Positions 1 through 8,287 of a stretch of DNA of 64,000 bases are shown piece by piece. Each line of letters starts with the position of its first letter. Position 1 is the first letter of the stretch. The position numbers and the translations under genes are program-made. The notes under the pieces are model-generated. The model searched no databases and was not told the DNA's origin. It was given only the letters and a program-made list of their open reading frames with translations. This DNA is from Pseudomonadota bacterium (GTDB lineage: Bacteria; Pseudomonadota; Alphaproteobacteria; Acetobacterales; Acetobacteraceae), in assembly GCA_021845985.1 (NCBI GenBank), contig JAJZES010000043.1, forward strand, positions 1 to 64,000. Direction: 5' to 3'.

Positions 1-47
1 TTCAGTCGTGAACGCGCAACATCCACATCGACCATGATCCAACCCAT
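1..47 (-). CDS. Possible 5' end of a gene running off the left edge
   Basis: An open minus-strand frame begins at an ATG at 47-45 (MGWIMVDVDVARSRL...) and leaves the window. A GAGAGG-like ribosome binding site lies 6 bases upstream (complement of 54-59). An in-frame ATG at 68 and another at 35 are alternative starts. Only 15 codons are visible, so no family can be named. It would be the next gene after xylulokinase on the same strand, separated from it by a strong hairpin. Confidence 0.35.
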   Translation of the reverse strand, partial: MGWIMVDVDVARSRL

Positions 48-126
48 CCATCGCCTCTCTTCGTTCATACGAAGCCGGCGCAAATCTGGCCAAGACCCTG
101 GTCAATTCAAATGAGGGGATTCGTGA

Positions 127-157
127 GGGCCGGTTCAGCCAGCGGGCTGAACGGCCC
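127..157 (-). terminator. Strong hairpin downstream of xylulokinase
   Basis: Thirteen base pairs with a single bulged base and a four-base loop: GGGCCG plus TTCAGCC pair with GGCTGAA plus CGGCCC. It starts 32 bases after the xylulokinase stop codon. There is no clear U-tract on the minus strand, so it may be a weak intrinsic terminator or an mRNA 3'-end stabiliser rather than a canonical terminator. Confidence 0.5.
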
Positions 158-188
158 GTTGGCATCGGACCACGCACCAGGGCAGGGC

Positions 189-1664
189 CTATCCGCGCGC
201 CGACCGCTCCGCCCGATAGAGGGCACGAAACCGCGCCAGCCGCGGCGCATAGAGCTCCGCCGCCACCGCATCGGGGTGGAACGTCTCGCGCACCGCCGGC
301 GCCGTGCACACCGACGCCTCGTCCCCCGCCCCTGCCGCCAGCATGGCGAGCCGTGCCGCGCCATGCGCCGCGCCGGTCTCCGCCCCTTCCGGCAGCGTCA
401 ACGGCACCGCCAGGACGTCGGCCAGCATCTGCCCCCAGAACCGGCTGCGCGCGCCGCCGCCGACCAGCCTGCAGGTCTGCAGCTCCGCCCCGGCGGCGCG
501 CAGCACATCGATGCCATCCGCCAGCGCGAAGGCGACACCCTCCAGCACCGCATAGACCACCGCCTCCGCCCCGTGCCCGGCGCGCAGCCCGGCAAACATG
601 CCGCTGGCCTGCGGGTCGTTGTGCGGGGTGCGCTCGCCGTTCAGATAGGGCAGGAAGATCGGCGCCTGCCGCCGCGCCCCCGGCGTGTCGGCCCAGGCGG
701 CGACGCGGAGCAGCAGCGCGGCGATGTCGCTGGTACCGACCAGCTCGGCCACCCAGCTCAGCGCCGCGGCGGCGGACAGAATGACCGACATGCCGTGCCA
801 GCGCCCCGGCAGGGCATGGCAGAAGGCATGCAGCGTCCGCTCCGGCGCGGCGATGAAACGGTCGGTCACCGCGAACACCACGCCGGAGGTGCCGAGCGAC
901 AAGAACCCCTCGCCCGCCCGCACCGCGCCGATGCCGACCGCCGAGGCCGCATTGTCGCCGCCGCCACCGGCCACCGGAACCCGCGCTACCCCCCATTGTG
1001 CGGCCAGTTCGGCCGACAGCAGCGCCGACACCGCCGACCCCTCGACCAGCGCGGGCATATGCGACCGGTCCAGGCCGGTCGCCGCCAGCAACGCCTCGTC
1101 CCAGTCGCGCGCCGCGACATCGAGCCACAGCGTGCCCGACGCATCGGACATGTCGGAGACCATCGCCCCGGTCATCAGGAAGCGGACATAATCCTTCGGC
1201 AACAGAACCTTGCGGGTCGCGGCGAAGATCTCGTGCTGGTGCTTGCGGACCCATAGCAGCTTCGGCGCGGTGAAGCCCGGCATGGCGATGTTGCCGGCGC
1301 GCGCGGTCAGGTCCGGCACACTCCGCGTCAGTTCGGCGCACTCGGCGCCGCTGCGCCCGTCATTCCACAGAATCGCCGGGCGCAGCACCCGCCCGGCATC
1401 GTCGAGCAGGGTCGCCCCGTGCATCTGCCCGGACAGGCCGATACCGGCCAACGCACGCCATGCCTCCGGCGCGGCGGCGCGCACCTCGGCCACCGCCGCC
1501 TGCGTCGCCGCCCACCAGTCGGCCGGGTCCTGCTCGGACCACAGCGGCTGCGGGCGGGACACCTCCAGCGCCGCGCTGCCGACCGCCAGCGGACGCTGCG
1601 CCGCGTCGAGCAGCAGCGCCTTGACCGACGACGTGCCGATATCGAGCCCGAGAAATGTCGCCAC
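189..1664 (-). CDS. xylB: Xylulokinase (FGGY carbohydrate kinase)
   Basis: A cytoplasmic FGGY kinase of 491 residues that would phosphorylate D-xylulose to xylulose 5-phosphate. The N-terminal phosphate-binding motif is FLGLDIGTSSVKALLLD. The xylulokinase signatures GLSGQMHGA, ILWNDGRS and NGERTPHNDP are all visible, and length is normal for XylB. I place the start at GTG 1664 because GGAGGA (1677-1672) sits 7 bases upstream; an earlier in-frame GTG at 1682 lacks this spacing. It lies 54 bases downstream of a glycosyltransferase on the same strand and may be co-transcribed with it, although the two functions are not obviously linked. Substrate assignment rests on motif resemblance; another ketose kinase is possible. 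Confidence 0.9.
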   Translation of the reverse strand: MATFLGLDIGTSSVKALLLDAAQRPLAVGSAALEVSRPQPLWSEQDPADWWAATQAAVAEVRAAAPEAWRALAGIGLSGQMHGATLLDDAGRVLRPAILWNDGRSGAECAELTRSVPDLTARAGNIAMPGFTAPKLLWVRKHQHEIFAATRKVLLPKDYVRFLMTGAMVSDMSDASGTLWLDVAARDWDEALLAATGLDRSHMPALVEGSAVSALLSAELAAQWGVARVPVAGGGGDNAASAVGIGAVRAGEGFLSLGTSGVVFAVTDRFIAAPERTLHAFCHALPGRWHGMSVILSAAAALSWVAELVGTSDIAALLLRVAAWADTPGARRQAPIFLPYLNGERTPHNDPQASGMFAGLRAGHGAEAVVYAVLEGVAFALADGIDVLRAAGAELQTCRLVGGGARSRFWGQMLADVLAVPLTLPEGAETGAAHGAARLAMLAAGAGDEASVCTAPAVRETFHPDAVAAELYAPRLARFRALYRAERSARG

Positions 1665-1718
1665 CAGCCGATCCTCCCCCACCGTCGAGGGAGTGATACG
1701 CCCGGCGGCGACGATTGC

Positions 1719-2774
1719 TCAATCGCCGACGGCGCGCAATTGCGGGCGGTTGGCGTGGATCAGCCGCTGATAGACGCCGAGATAGTCCTCGGCCATGCGC
1801 CGCGCCGTCCAGCGCCGCTCAAACTGCCGGCGCACGCCGGCGCGGTCGATCGTGTCGATGCGCCCGGCGGCGGCAACGGCGCCCTCCACGTCATCGACGA
1901 TGAAGCCGGTGACACCCTCATCCATCACCTCGGGCACCGAGCCGCGGCGGAAGGCGATCACCGGGCAGCCGCAGGCCATCGCCTCGATCATCACCAGACC
2001 GAACGGCTCCGGCCAGTCGATCGGGAACAGCAGGGCGCGGGCGCCAGACAGGAAGGCCGGCTTCTGCGCGTCGTTGATCTCGCCGATGAACTCGACGTTC
2101 GCGTCGGCCAGCAGCGGGGCCACCTCGCGGTCGTAATAGGCGCGGTCGGCGTTATCCACCTTCGCCGCCACCTTCAGCTTGACGCCGGCGGCGCGGGCGA
2201 TGCGGATGGCGCGCTCGATGCCCTTTTCCGGCGAGATGCGGCCGAGGAAGGCGAAATAGCTCGGCTCCGCCGGCACCGGGCGCAGCAGATGCTCGGGAAT
2301 GCCGTGATGCACCGTCGCCGCCCAGTTGAGATCGGGCAGCGGCGTGCGCTGATTGTCGGAAATCGAGATCAGCGGCACGCTCGGGAAGAAGCGATAGACC
2401 GCGGCGAATTCCGGCAGATCGAGTCGGCCGTGCAGCGTGGTCAGAAACGGCGTGTTCTGCCGCGTGAACACCGAATTCGGCCAGTAGTCGATATGGAAAT
2501 GCAGCACGTCGAACTCGTGCGCCCGGCGCCGGACATGCTCGATCAGCATGGCGTAGGTGGCGACCCAGTCGCGGATGTCGGGATCGAGCCGCAGGGCGCG
2601 CGGCCAGGGCGGGTCGAGCTTCGCCGAGGTAATCGAATCGCCGCTGGCGAACAACGTCACGTCATGGCCGAGAGCCACCAGTTCCTCGGTCAGCGACGAC
2701 ACCACCCGCTCGGTGCCGCCGTAGAGCTTGGGCGGCACGGCCTCGAACAGGGGCGAAATCTGGGCGATCCGCAT
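1719..2774 (-). CDS. Family 4 glycosyltransferase (copy A)
   Basis: A GT-B fold glycosyltransferase of 351 residues. The N-terminus MRIAQISPLFEAVPP has the acceptor-domain glycine-rich loop (YGGTERVV), and the C-terminal half carries the donor-binding GRISPEKGIERAI and the EPFGLVMIEAMACG motif of GT4 enzymes. The start is ATG 2774, preceded by GGAAGG at good spacing; upstream in-frame codons read as low-complexity extension. It is a paralogue of the 3728-4783 gene: same length, same ends, and an 82-base stretch (1952-2033) identical to 3961-4042. No membrane segment is seen. Donor and acceptor sugars cannot be read from the sequence. Confidence 0.88.
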   Translation of the reverse strand: MRIAQISPLFEAVPPKLYGGTERVVSSLTEELVALGHDVTLFASGDSITSAKLDPPWPRALRLDPDIRDWVATYAMLIEHVRRRAHEFDVLHFHIDYWPNSVFTRQNTPFLTTLHGRLDLPEFAAVYRFFPSVPLISISDNQRTPLPDLNWAATVHHGIPEHLLRPVPAEPSYFAFLGRISPEKGIERAIRIARAAGVKLKVAAKVDNADRAYYDREVAPLLADANVEFIGEINDAQKPAFLSGARALLFPIDWPEPFGLVMIEAMACGCPVIAFRRGSVPEVMDEGVTGFIVDDVEGAVAAAGRIDTIDRAGVRRQFERRWTARRMAEDYLGVYQRLIHANRPQLRAVGD

Positions 2775-2959
2775 CGACAAACCTTCCGGTTGAATACGCA
2801 AGGGCCAACTGCCGCGCCGCACTCCGCACGCGCCATGCGCCCATTTCGACGACAGCGACGCTAGGCGGTGATGATGGCGAAAACGCGGCGCGCCGGGGGC
2901 GGTTTGGTCGGGTCACGGAGCGGGCAGAACGTCCGCGCCGGGGCACAGCGGGCGAAGGA

Positions 2960-3355
2960 TCAGGGCAGCGATCGGCCGGTCATCGGATCGACCATTCTCA
3001 GCCGCGGAAAATGGGCCGCGATGGCGTGAAAACGGGCGAAATTGCCAGTCGCCAGGGTGGCGTGACGGGTCAGGACGATGGCGGCGATCATCAGGTCGGC
3101 GCCAGTGGTCAGGCGTCTTTGCGCCGGGTGGCTGATGATGAAATTTTTCAGCTCCGGGACCGCCCACATCGTGCCAAGCAGGTCTGCCGCTGCGGCATCC
3201 AGCGGCAGGATTGTCGCCGTCGCCAGCGCCTGACGCAGCCAGTTCTGCAGGCCGCCGGCCAAAGCGTGGCCGGTCGGCAGAACCGCAAGGCCATAGCAGA
3301 TTTCGGCAATTGTCGGCGCCGCGAGAGCGAGGTCCGCTGGCTCCTGTCGTCCCGG
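2960..3355 (-). pseudogene. VapC-like PIN-domain toxin, N-terminally truncated
   Basis: The frame reads ADLALAAPTIAEICYGLAVL followed by a typical VapC middle and end (GADLMIAAIVLTRHATLATG, then RMVDPMTG). The conserved Glu of the AEI motif and later acidic residues are present, but the first ~25-30 codons of a VapC, including the LLDTN-type first catalytic Asp, are missing. The frame continues directly from the antitoxin's TAG stop (3358-3356) with no ATG until 3262, so a small deletion probably fused the antitoxin end to the toxin interior. A 100-residue product from ATG 3262 would lack an intact PIN active site. I infer a dead toxin. Confidence 0.75.
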
Positions 3356-3631
3356 CTAAGCGCGGAGCATGGGATCGATCTGCAGAGAAGTGCCGAGCAG
3401 GCGCCTCGCAGCCTCGTAATGCTCATCCAGAATCGTCTCATCGTTCGGCACGAATCCGCCGAAAAGCAGCAAGTCCTTGAGACTTGGTCGGGTCGCTTCA
3501 TAATATGCGAGCGCGACGACGACCTGCTGACCATCGCGCCGGCGAACAAATTGCGGCCGCCCCGCCACCGCCGCATCAACCATTTCGCTGAAATGGTCGC
3601 GCGCCGCCGAGGCTTGCCAAATATCGGCCAT
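3356..3631 (-). CDS. Phd/YefM-type antitoxin
   Basis: Ninety-one residues beginning MADIWQASAARDHFSEMVDA, the DNA-binding N-terminus of Phd/YefM antitoxins (PhdYeFM fold), followed by a variable toxin-neutralising tail. It is normally co-transcribed with and represses the toxin operon. The partner directly downstream is a VapC whose N-terminus is missing, so this looks like an orphan antitoxin that may persist as an anti-addiction remnant or autoregulator. The module sits between two paralogous glycosyltransferases. Confidence 0.8.
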   Translation of the reverse strand: MADIWQASAARDHFSEMVDAAVAGRPQFVRRRDGQQVVVALAYYEATRPSLKDLLLFGGFVPNDETILDEHYEAARRLLGTSLQIDPMLRA

Positions 3632-3727
3632 GCACCCTCCTGATCGCGCGCAGAGTGCCGGCAGACACCCGACTTTTCAACGAACCCGTCGTCTCAACCG
3701 TACGCTTCGGCTGCCGTCAGGCGTGCC

Positions 3728-4783
3728 TCAATCCCCCACCGCGCGCAGCAGCTTCCGCCCGGCGAAGGCCAGACGCTCGTACAGCGACAGGTAATCCTCG
3801 GCCATCCGCCGCGCCGTCCAACGCTGCTCGAAGCGCCGGCGCACGCCGCCGCGGTCGATCGCCGCGAGCCGGCCGACCGCCGCCACCGCGCCGGCCGCAT
3901 CATCGACGATGAACCCCGTCACCCCCTCCTCCACCACCTCGGGCACCGAGCCGCGGCCATAGGCGATCACCGGGCAGCCGCAGGCCATCGCCTCGATCAT
4001 CACCAGACCGAACGGCTCCGGCCAGTCGATCGGGAACAGCAGAGCGCGGGCGCCGGACAGGAAGGCGGGCTTCTCGGCATCGTCGATCTCGCCGATGAAC
4101 TCGACATGCCCCGAGGCCAGCAGCGGGGCGACCACCCGCGCGTGATAGGCGGCATCCTCCTCGCCGATCTTGGCGGCGACCCGCAGTGTCAGGCCGCTCG
4201 CCGCGGCGATGCGGATGGCGTCCTCGATGCCCTTCTCGGGCGAGATGCGGCCGAGAAAGGCGAGATAGCCGCGCGCGCCGCCATCCGGCAGCAGCAGCCG
4301 CTCGGGCATGCCGTGCAGCACCGTGCCGAGCCAGCCGGGATGCGGCATCGGCGCCTGCTGGGCGTGCGAGACGGAGACCAGGTTGGCGTGCGGGAACATC
4401 TGATAAATCTGGGTCAGGAAATCGCGGTCGAGCCGACCGTGCAGCGTCGTCAGGAACGGCGTCGGCCCACGCGAGAACACCGACAACGGCCAGAAATCAA
4501 TGTGGAAATGCAGCACGTCGAAATCCTCCGCCCGCTGCCGCACCAGTTCCAGCAGGCGCATGTACGGCGCGCCGTTTTGCTCGAAATTGGGCACAAATCG
4601 CTGCGCCCGGTCGCGCGCCGGCACCAGCCGGGCGGAGGTCGTCGAATCGCCGGTGGCAAACAGGGTCACCTGATGCCCCATCGCCACCAGTTCCTCGGTC
4701 AGCCAATGCACCACCCGCTCGGTGCCGCCATAGCGGCGCGGCGGCACGGCCTCGAACAACGGGGCGATCTGGGCGATGCGCAT
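3728..4783 (-). CDS. Family 4 glycosyltransferase (copy B)
   Basis: A 351-residue GT-B glycosyltransferase, paralogous to the 1719-2774 gene and exactly the same length. It shows MRIAQIAPLFEAVPPRR, YGGTERVV, GRISPEKGIEDAI and EPFGLVMIEAMACG. The two proteins are most alike in the donor-binding half and share the ending LRAVGD. The start is ATG 4783, with GGAAG 8 bases upstream; earlier in-frame codons are unlikely. The gene is divergent from an ABC exporter across 142 bases. It could act on a surface glycan or glycolipid; nothing fixes the substrate. Confidence 0.87.
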   Translation of the reverse strand: MRIAQIAPLFEAVPPRRYGGTERVVHWLTEELVAMGHQVTLFATGDSTTSARLVPARDRAQRFVPNFEQNGAPYMRLLELVRQRAEDFDVLHFHIDFWPLSVFSRGPTPFLTTLHGRLDRDFLTQIYQMFPHANLVSVSHAQQAPMPHPGWLGTVLHGMPERLLLPDGGARGYLAFLGRISPEKGIEDAIRIAAASGLTLRVAAKIGEEDAAYHARVVAPLLASGHVEFIGEIDDAEKPAFLSGARALLFPIDWPEPFGLVMIEAMACGCPVIAYGRGSVPEVVEEGVTGFIVDDAAGAVAAVGRLAAIDRGGVRRRFEQRWTARRMAEDYLSLYERLAFAGRKLLRAVGD

Positions 4784-4925
4784 GGCGGGCAGCTTCCGGG
4801 TTGACCGCGGATGGCTAGCGCCGGTTCGTGGCGAAACGGCGGCGGCGGAAAATGTCGCGACGACAAAATTGAGCCGCAATGTGGCGTCACAGTGATTCCG
4901 TCGTCCCAGCCGAAGGCACTTGCCC

Positions 4926-6707
4926 GTGAGCGCCGCCGCCATCCTCCGCTATCGCACTCGTCCGTTCGGCTTCCTGCTGCACTATGTCCGGCGCCATGCC
5001 GCCGCCCATGCGGTGGTGCTCGGCGCGGTGTTCGCCGCCGTGGTGTTCGCCGTCAGCACGCAATACGGGCTGAAACGGGTCATCGACATCGTCTCGCGCG
5101 GTCCCGCCGAGGGCGGCTCGGCGGTGTGGGGCGCCTTCGCGCTGCTCTGCGGGCTGATCGCCGCCGACAACCTGTCCTGGCGCATCGGCGGTTTCATGGC
5201 GGCGCGCTGCTTCGTCACCGTCACCGGCGATGTGCGCAGCGACCTGTTCCTTCACCTCGCCGGCCATTCGCCGAGCTATTTCGCCGAGCGGCTGCCGGGC
5301 ACGCTGGCCGGGCGCATCACCGCGACCTCGAATGCAGTCTATCAGACGGAGAGCACCACCACCTGGAACGTCATCCCGCCGAGTCTCGCGGTGGCCGTCG
5401 CCATCCTGCTGATCGCCACGGTCAACCCGCTGATGGCGCTGGCGCTGATCGTGGTGTCCGGCGCGCTGGCGGGGCTGATTTTCCGCCTCGCCCGCAACGG
5501 CACCCCGCTGCACCGCGAATACGCCAGCCACGCCGCCGAGGTCGATGGCGAGCTGGTCGATGTGATCGCCAACATGAGCGTCGTGCGAGCTTTCGGCGCG
5601 ACGCTGCGCGAGCACCGCCGCATCACCGCCGATATCGGCATGGAGATGGGCGCCCGGCGGCGCAGCTTGGTCTATCTGGAGAAGCTGCGGCTGATCCATG
5701 CGGCGCTGACCGCGGTGCTGACCGCGCTGCTGCTCGGCTGGGGCGTGCTGATGTGGCAGCACGGCCACGCCTCGGCCGGCGATCTGGTGCTGATCTGCTC
5801 GCTCGGCTTCACCATCCTGCACGGCACCCGCGACCTCGCGGTGGCGCTGGTCGATCTGACGCAGCAGGTGGCGCGGCTGGAGGAGGCGATCGGCGCGCTG
5901 CTGGTGCCGCACGACCTGCCCGACCGCGCCGACGCCCATGAATTGCTGCCGACCGCCGGGCGGGTGACCTTCGAGCATGTCCGCTTCGCCTATCCCGGCC
6001 GCGCCCCTGTGCTGTCCGACCTGTCGCTGGCCATCGGGCCGGGCCAGCGGGTCGGGCTGGTCGGTGCCTCGGGTGCCGGCAAATCCACCGTGCTGGCGCT
6101 GCTGCAGCGGTTCCACGACGTGCAGGGCGGCCGCATCCTGATCGACGGACAGGACATCTCCCTGGTGACCCAGCAGAGCCTACGCGGCTCCGTCGCCATC
6201 GTGCCGCAGGACATTTCGATGTTCCATCGCACGGTGCTGGAAAACATCCGCTACGCCCGCCCCGAGGCCAGCGAGGCGGAGGTGCTGGCGGCGGCGACCG
6301 CCGCCCGCTGCCGCGACTTCATCGAGGCGCTGCCGGACGGGTTCAACACGCTGGTCGGCGACCGCGGGGTGAAGCTGTCGGGCGGCCAGCGGCAGCGGCT
6401 GGCGATTGCCCGGGCGCTGCTGAAGAACGCGCCGATCCTGCTGCTGGACGAGGCGACCAGCGCGCTCGACAGCGAGAGCGAGCAGGCGATCCAGATGGCG
6501 CTCGACACGCTGATGCGCGGGCGCACGGTGATCGCCATTGCCCACCGGCTTTCGACGCTGCGCAATTTCGACCGCATCGTGGTGATGGAGGCCGGCCGGG
6601 TGATCGACGACGGCGCGCCGCTGGAACTGGCGCACCGGCCGGGACCGTATCGCGAATTGCTGCGCAAGCAGGTGCAGGCGGTGGACGCGCTGCCGGCGGT
6701 GGCCTGA
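4926..6707 (+). CDS. ABC exporter, fused membrane and ATPase domains
   Basis: An inner-membrane half-transporter of about 593 residues in the MsbA/ABC-B arrangement, presumably a homodimer. The N-terminal ~310 residues hold about six membrane helices; the C-terminal ATPase has Walker A GASGAGKST, signature LSGGQRQR, and Walker B ILLLDEAT followed by the H-loop IAHRLST. GTG 4926 is the preferred start because GAAGG (4912-4916) lies 9 bases upstream; a TTG at 4920 is the alternative. It could move lipids, glycolipids or drugs. It is divergent from a glycosyltransferase, which hints at a glycoconjugate substrate, but this is inference. Confidence 0.9.
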   Translation: MSAAAILRYRTRPFGFLLHYVRRHAAAHAVVLGAVFAAVVFAVSTQYGLKRVIDIVSRGPAEGGSAVWGAFALLCGLIAADNLSWRIGGFMAARCFVTVTGDVRSDLFLHLAGHSPSYFAERLPGTLAGRITATSNAVYQTESTTTWNVIPPSLAVAVAILLIATVNPLMALALIVVSGALAGLIFRLARNGTPLHREYASHAAEVDGELVDVIANMSVVRAFGATLREHRRITADIGMEMGARRRSLVYLEKLRLIHAALTAVLTALLLGWGVLMWQHGHASAGDLVLICSLGFTILHGTRDLAVALVDLTQQVARLEEAIGALLVPHDLPDRADAHELLPTAGRVTFEHVRFAYPGRAPVLSDLSLAIGPGQRVGLVGASGAGKSTVLALLQRFHDVQGGRILIDGQDISLVTQQSLRGSVAIVPQDISMFHRTVLENIRYARPEASEAEVLAAATAARCRDFIEALPDGFNTLVGDRGVKLSGGQRQRLAIARALLKNAPILLLDEATSALDSESEQAIQMALDTLMRGRTVIAIAHRLSTLRNFDRIVVMEAGRVIDDGAPLELAHRPGPYRELLRKQVQAVDALPAVA

Positions 6708-6794
6708 GGCGCCGCCGCTTACTCCGCCATCCGCCCAGCTTGCCCGCGGCGCCCGCCGTGGCGAGGCTGCCGCTGGCAAGGGGGGATGGCGACG

Positions 6795-7439
6795 ATGTCC
6801 GACACGGCGATTGAGGAAGCTTGCGGCAGCGATGCGGTGATCCGTTTCGACGGACATCGCTGCATCCATGCCCGCAACTGCGTGCTGGCGCAGCCCGGCG
6901 TGTTCCGTGCCAATGTCGCCGGGCCGTGGATCAACCCGGACGCCGCCTCGGTCGAGGCGCTGATGACGGTGGCGCTGAACTGCCCGTCCGGCGCCATCAC
7001 CGTTGAGCGGCTGGATGGCCGGCCGGGCGAGGCGCCGCCGCTCGTCAACACGCTGCATCTGCGCGAAAACGGGCCGCTGGCGCTGCATGCGGCGATCAGC
7101 ATCAACGGCGCCGCCGGCGGCACCAGGGCGACGCTGTGCCGCTGCGGTGCCTCGGCCAACAAGCCGTATTGCGACGGCTCCCATCTCGGCGCCGGTTTTC
7201 AGGCCAGCGGCGAGCCGGCGACGCGGCCGAGCGAGGCGCTGACGGTGCGCGACGGCACGCTCGCAGTGGCGCCGCAGGCGGATGGCCCGCTGCATCTCGC
7301 CGGGCCGCTGGAGATCGTCAGCGGCACCGGACGCACGCTGGACCGCACCACCGACGCCTGGCTCTGCCGCTGCGGCGGCTCGGCAAACAAGCCCTATTGC
7401 GACGGCACCCACCGCAAGATCGGCTTTCACGCGCCCTGA
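6795..7439 (+). CDS. Double-CDGSH iron-sulfur protein with Fer4_19-type domain
   Basis: Three iron-sulfur modules in about 214 residues. Residues ~15-70 match the divergent monocluster domain (HRCIHARNCVL ... LNCPSGAI). Two CDGSH-type modules follow, CRCGASANKPYCDGSH and CRCGGSANKPYCDGTH, each with the C-x-C...C...H ligand set for a 2Fe-2S cluster. Such proteins are cytoplasmic and linked to redox or iron-sulfur/iron homeostasis. ATG 6795 has AAGGGGGG at better spacing than ATG 6786, which would add three residues. The 3' end overlaps the convergent permease gene by 13 bases. No partner gene fixes its role. Confidence 0.88.
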   Translation: MSDTAIEEACGSDAVIRFDGHRCIHARNCVLAQPGVFRANVAGPWINPDAASVEALMTVALNCPSGAITVERLDGRPGEAPPLVNTLHLRENGPLALHAAISINGAAGGTRATLCRCGASANKPYCDGSHLGAGFQASGEPATRPSEALTVRDGTLAVAPQADGPLHLAGPLEIVSGTGRTLDRTTDAWLCRCGGSANKPYCDGTHRKIGFHAP

Positions 7440-8287
7440 GCCGACCCGCGCCGCGCCGCCTGCGCCCGGCGCCGCTGCCGCGTCTCCTCGCGCCGTCTGG
7501 CGATCTCATAGGCGGTGGCGCCGGCAATGGTGAGCAGGATGATGGCAACCGCCAGCGCCGACAGCGCCGGCGTGGTGCCCTGCCGCACCCGCCCGGCCAG
7601 CACCGTGGTCAGCGTCTTGTCGGCCAGGATGGAAAACGTCGTGGTGTTGTAGTTCTCGAAGCTCGACAAAAACGCCAGCACCGCCGCCGACAGCACCGCC
7701 GGGCGCAGGAAGGGCAGCACGATATGGCGGAACACCTGCGTCCGCCCGGCGCCGAGGTCGAGCGCCGCCTCCTCCAGCGCCGGGTCGAAGCGGTGCAGCC
7801 GGGCGAGGAAGATCAGCATGCAATAGGCGCTGATGAAACTCGACTGGCCGAGCACGGTGAGCACCATGCCGTTGTAGAGAAACCGCGTGCCGGTGGCGCC
7901 GGTCAGGTTGCGCCAGAAGATCACCGTGGAAATGCCGATGATGACGCCCGGCGTCAGCACCGGCGACACCACCACGAGATAATAGAGCGCGCGCGCCCGC
8001 GCATAGATCTGCTGCATCACCAGCGCGCCGGCGAGGCCAAGCGGCACCGACAGCAGCACGACGCAGATGCCGATCTCGACCGACGTGGTCAGCCCCTCCA
8101 GCAATTCGTCGTCATGCGCCAGCGTGGCGAACCAGTGCAGGGTAAAGCCCTCGAACGGCGCCACCTGCGGATAGGCCGAACTGTTGAACGCGGTGACGCC
8201 CATCACCACCAGCGGCCCGAACAAATAGCCGAAGAACACGACAAGATAGAGCGCGGTGATGCCGCGCAGCACGGCGCGCGGGCTCAT
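7427..8287 (-). CDS. Polyamine-type ABC permease (PotC/YdcV-like)
   Basis: A 286-residue inner-membrane permease with about six helices and the binding-protein-dependent transport EAA loop (EEAALDLGAGRTQVFRHIVLP). It is the second permease of a binding-protein-dependent importer of the spermidine/putrescine class. Its ATG overlaps the stop of the upstream permease by four bases (ATGA), so the two are translationally coupled. Its end overlaps the convergent iron-sulfur protein gene. The actual substrate could be a polyamine or another small cation or amino compound. Confidence 0.88.
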   Translation of the reverse strand: MSPRAVLRGITALYLVVFFGYLFGPLVVMGVTAFNSSAYPQVAPFEGFTLHWFATLAHDDELLEGLTTSVEIGICVVLLSVPLGLAGALVMQQIYARARALYYLVVVSPVLTPGVIIGISTVIFWRNLTGATGTRFLYNGMVLTVLGQSSFISAYCMLIFLARLHRFDPALEEAALDLGAGRTQVFRHIVLPFLRPAVLSAAVLAFLSSFENYNTTTFSILADKTLTTVLAGRVRQGTTPALSALAVAIILLTIAGATAYEIARRREETRQRRRAQAARRGSAQGA

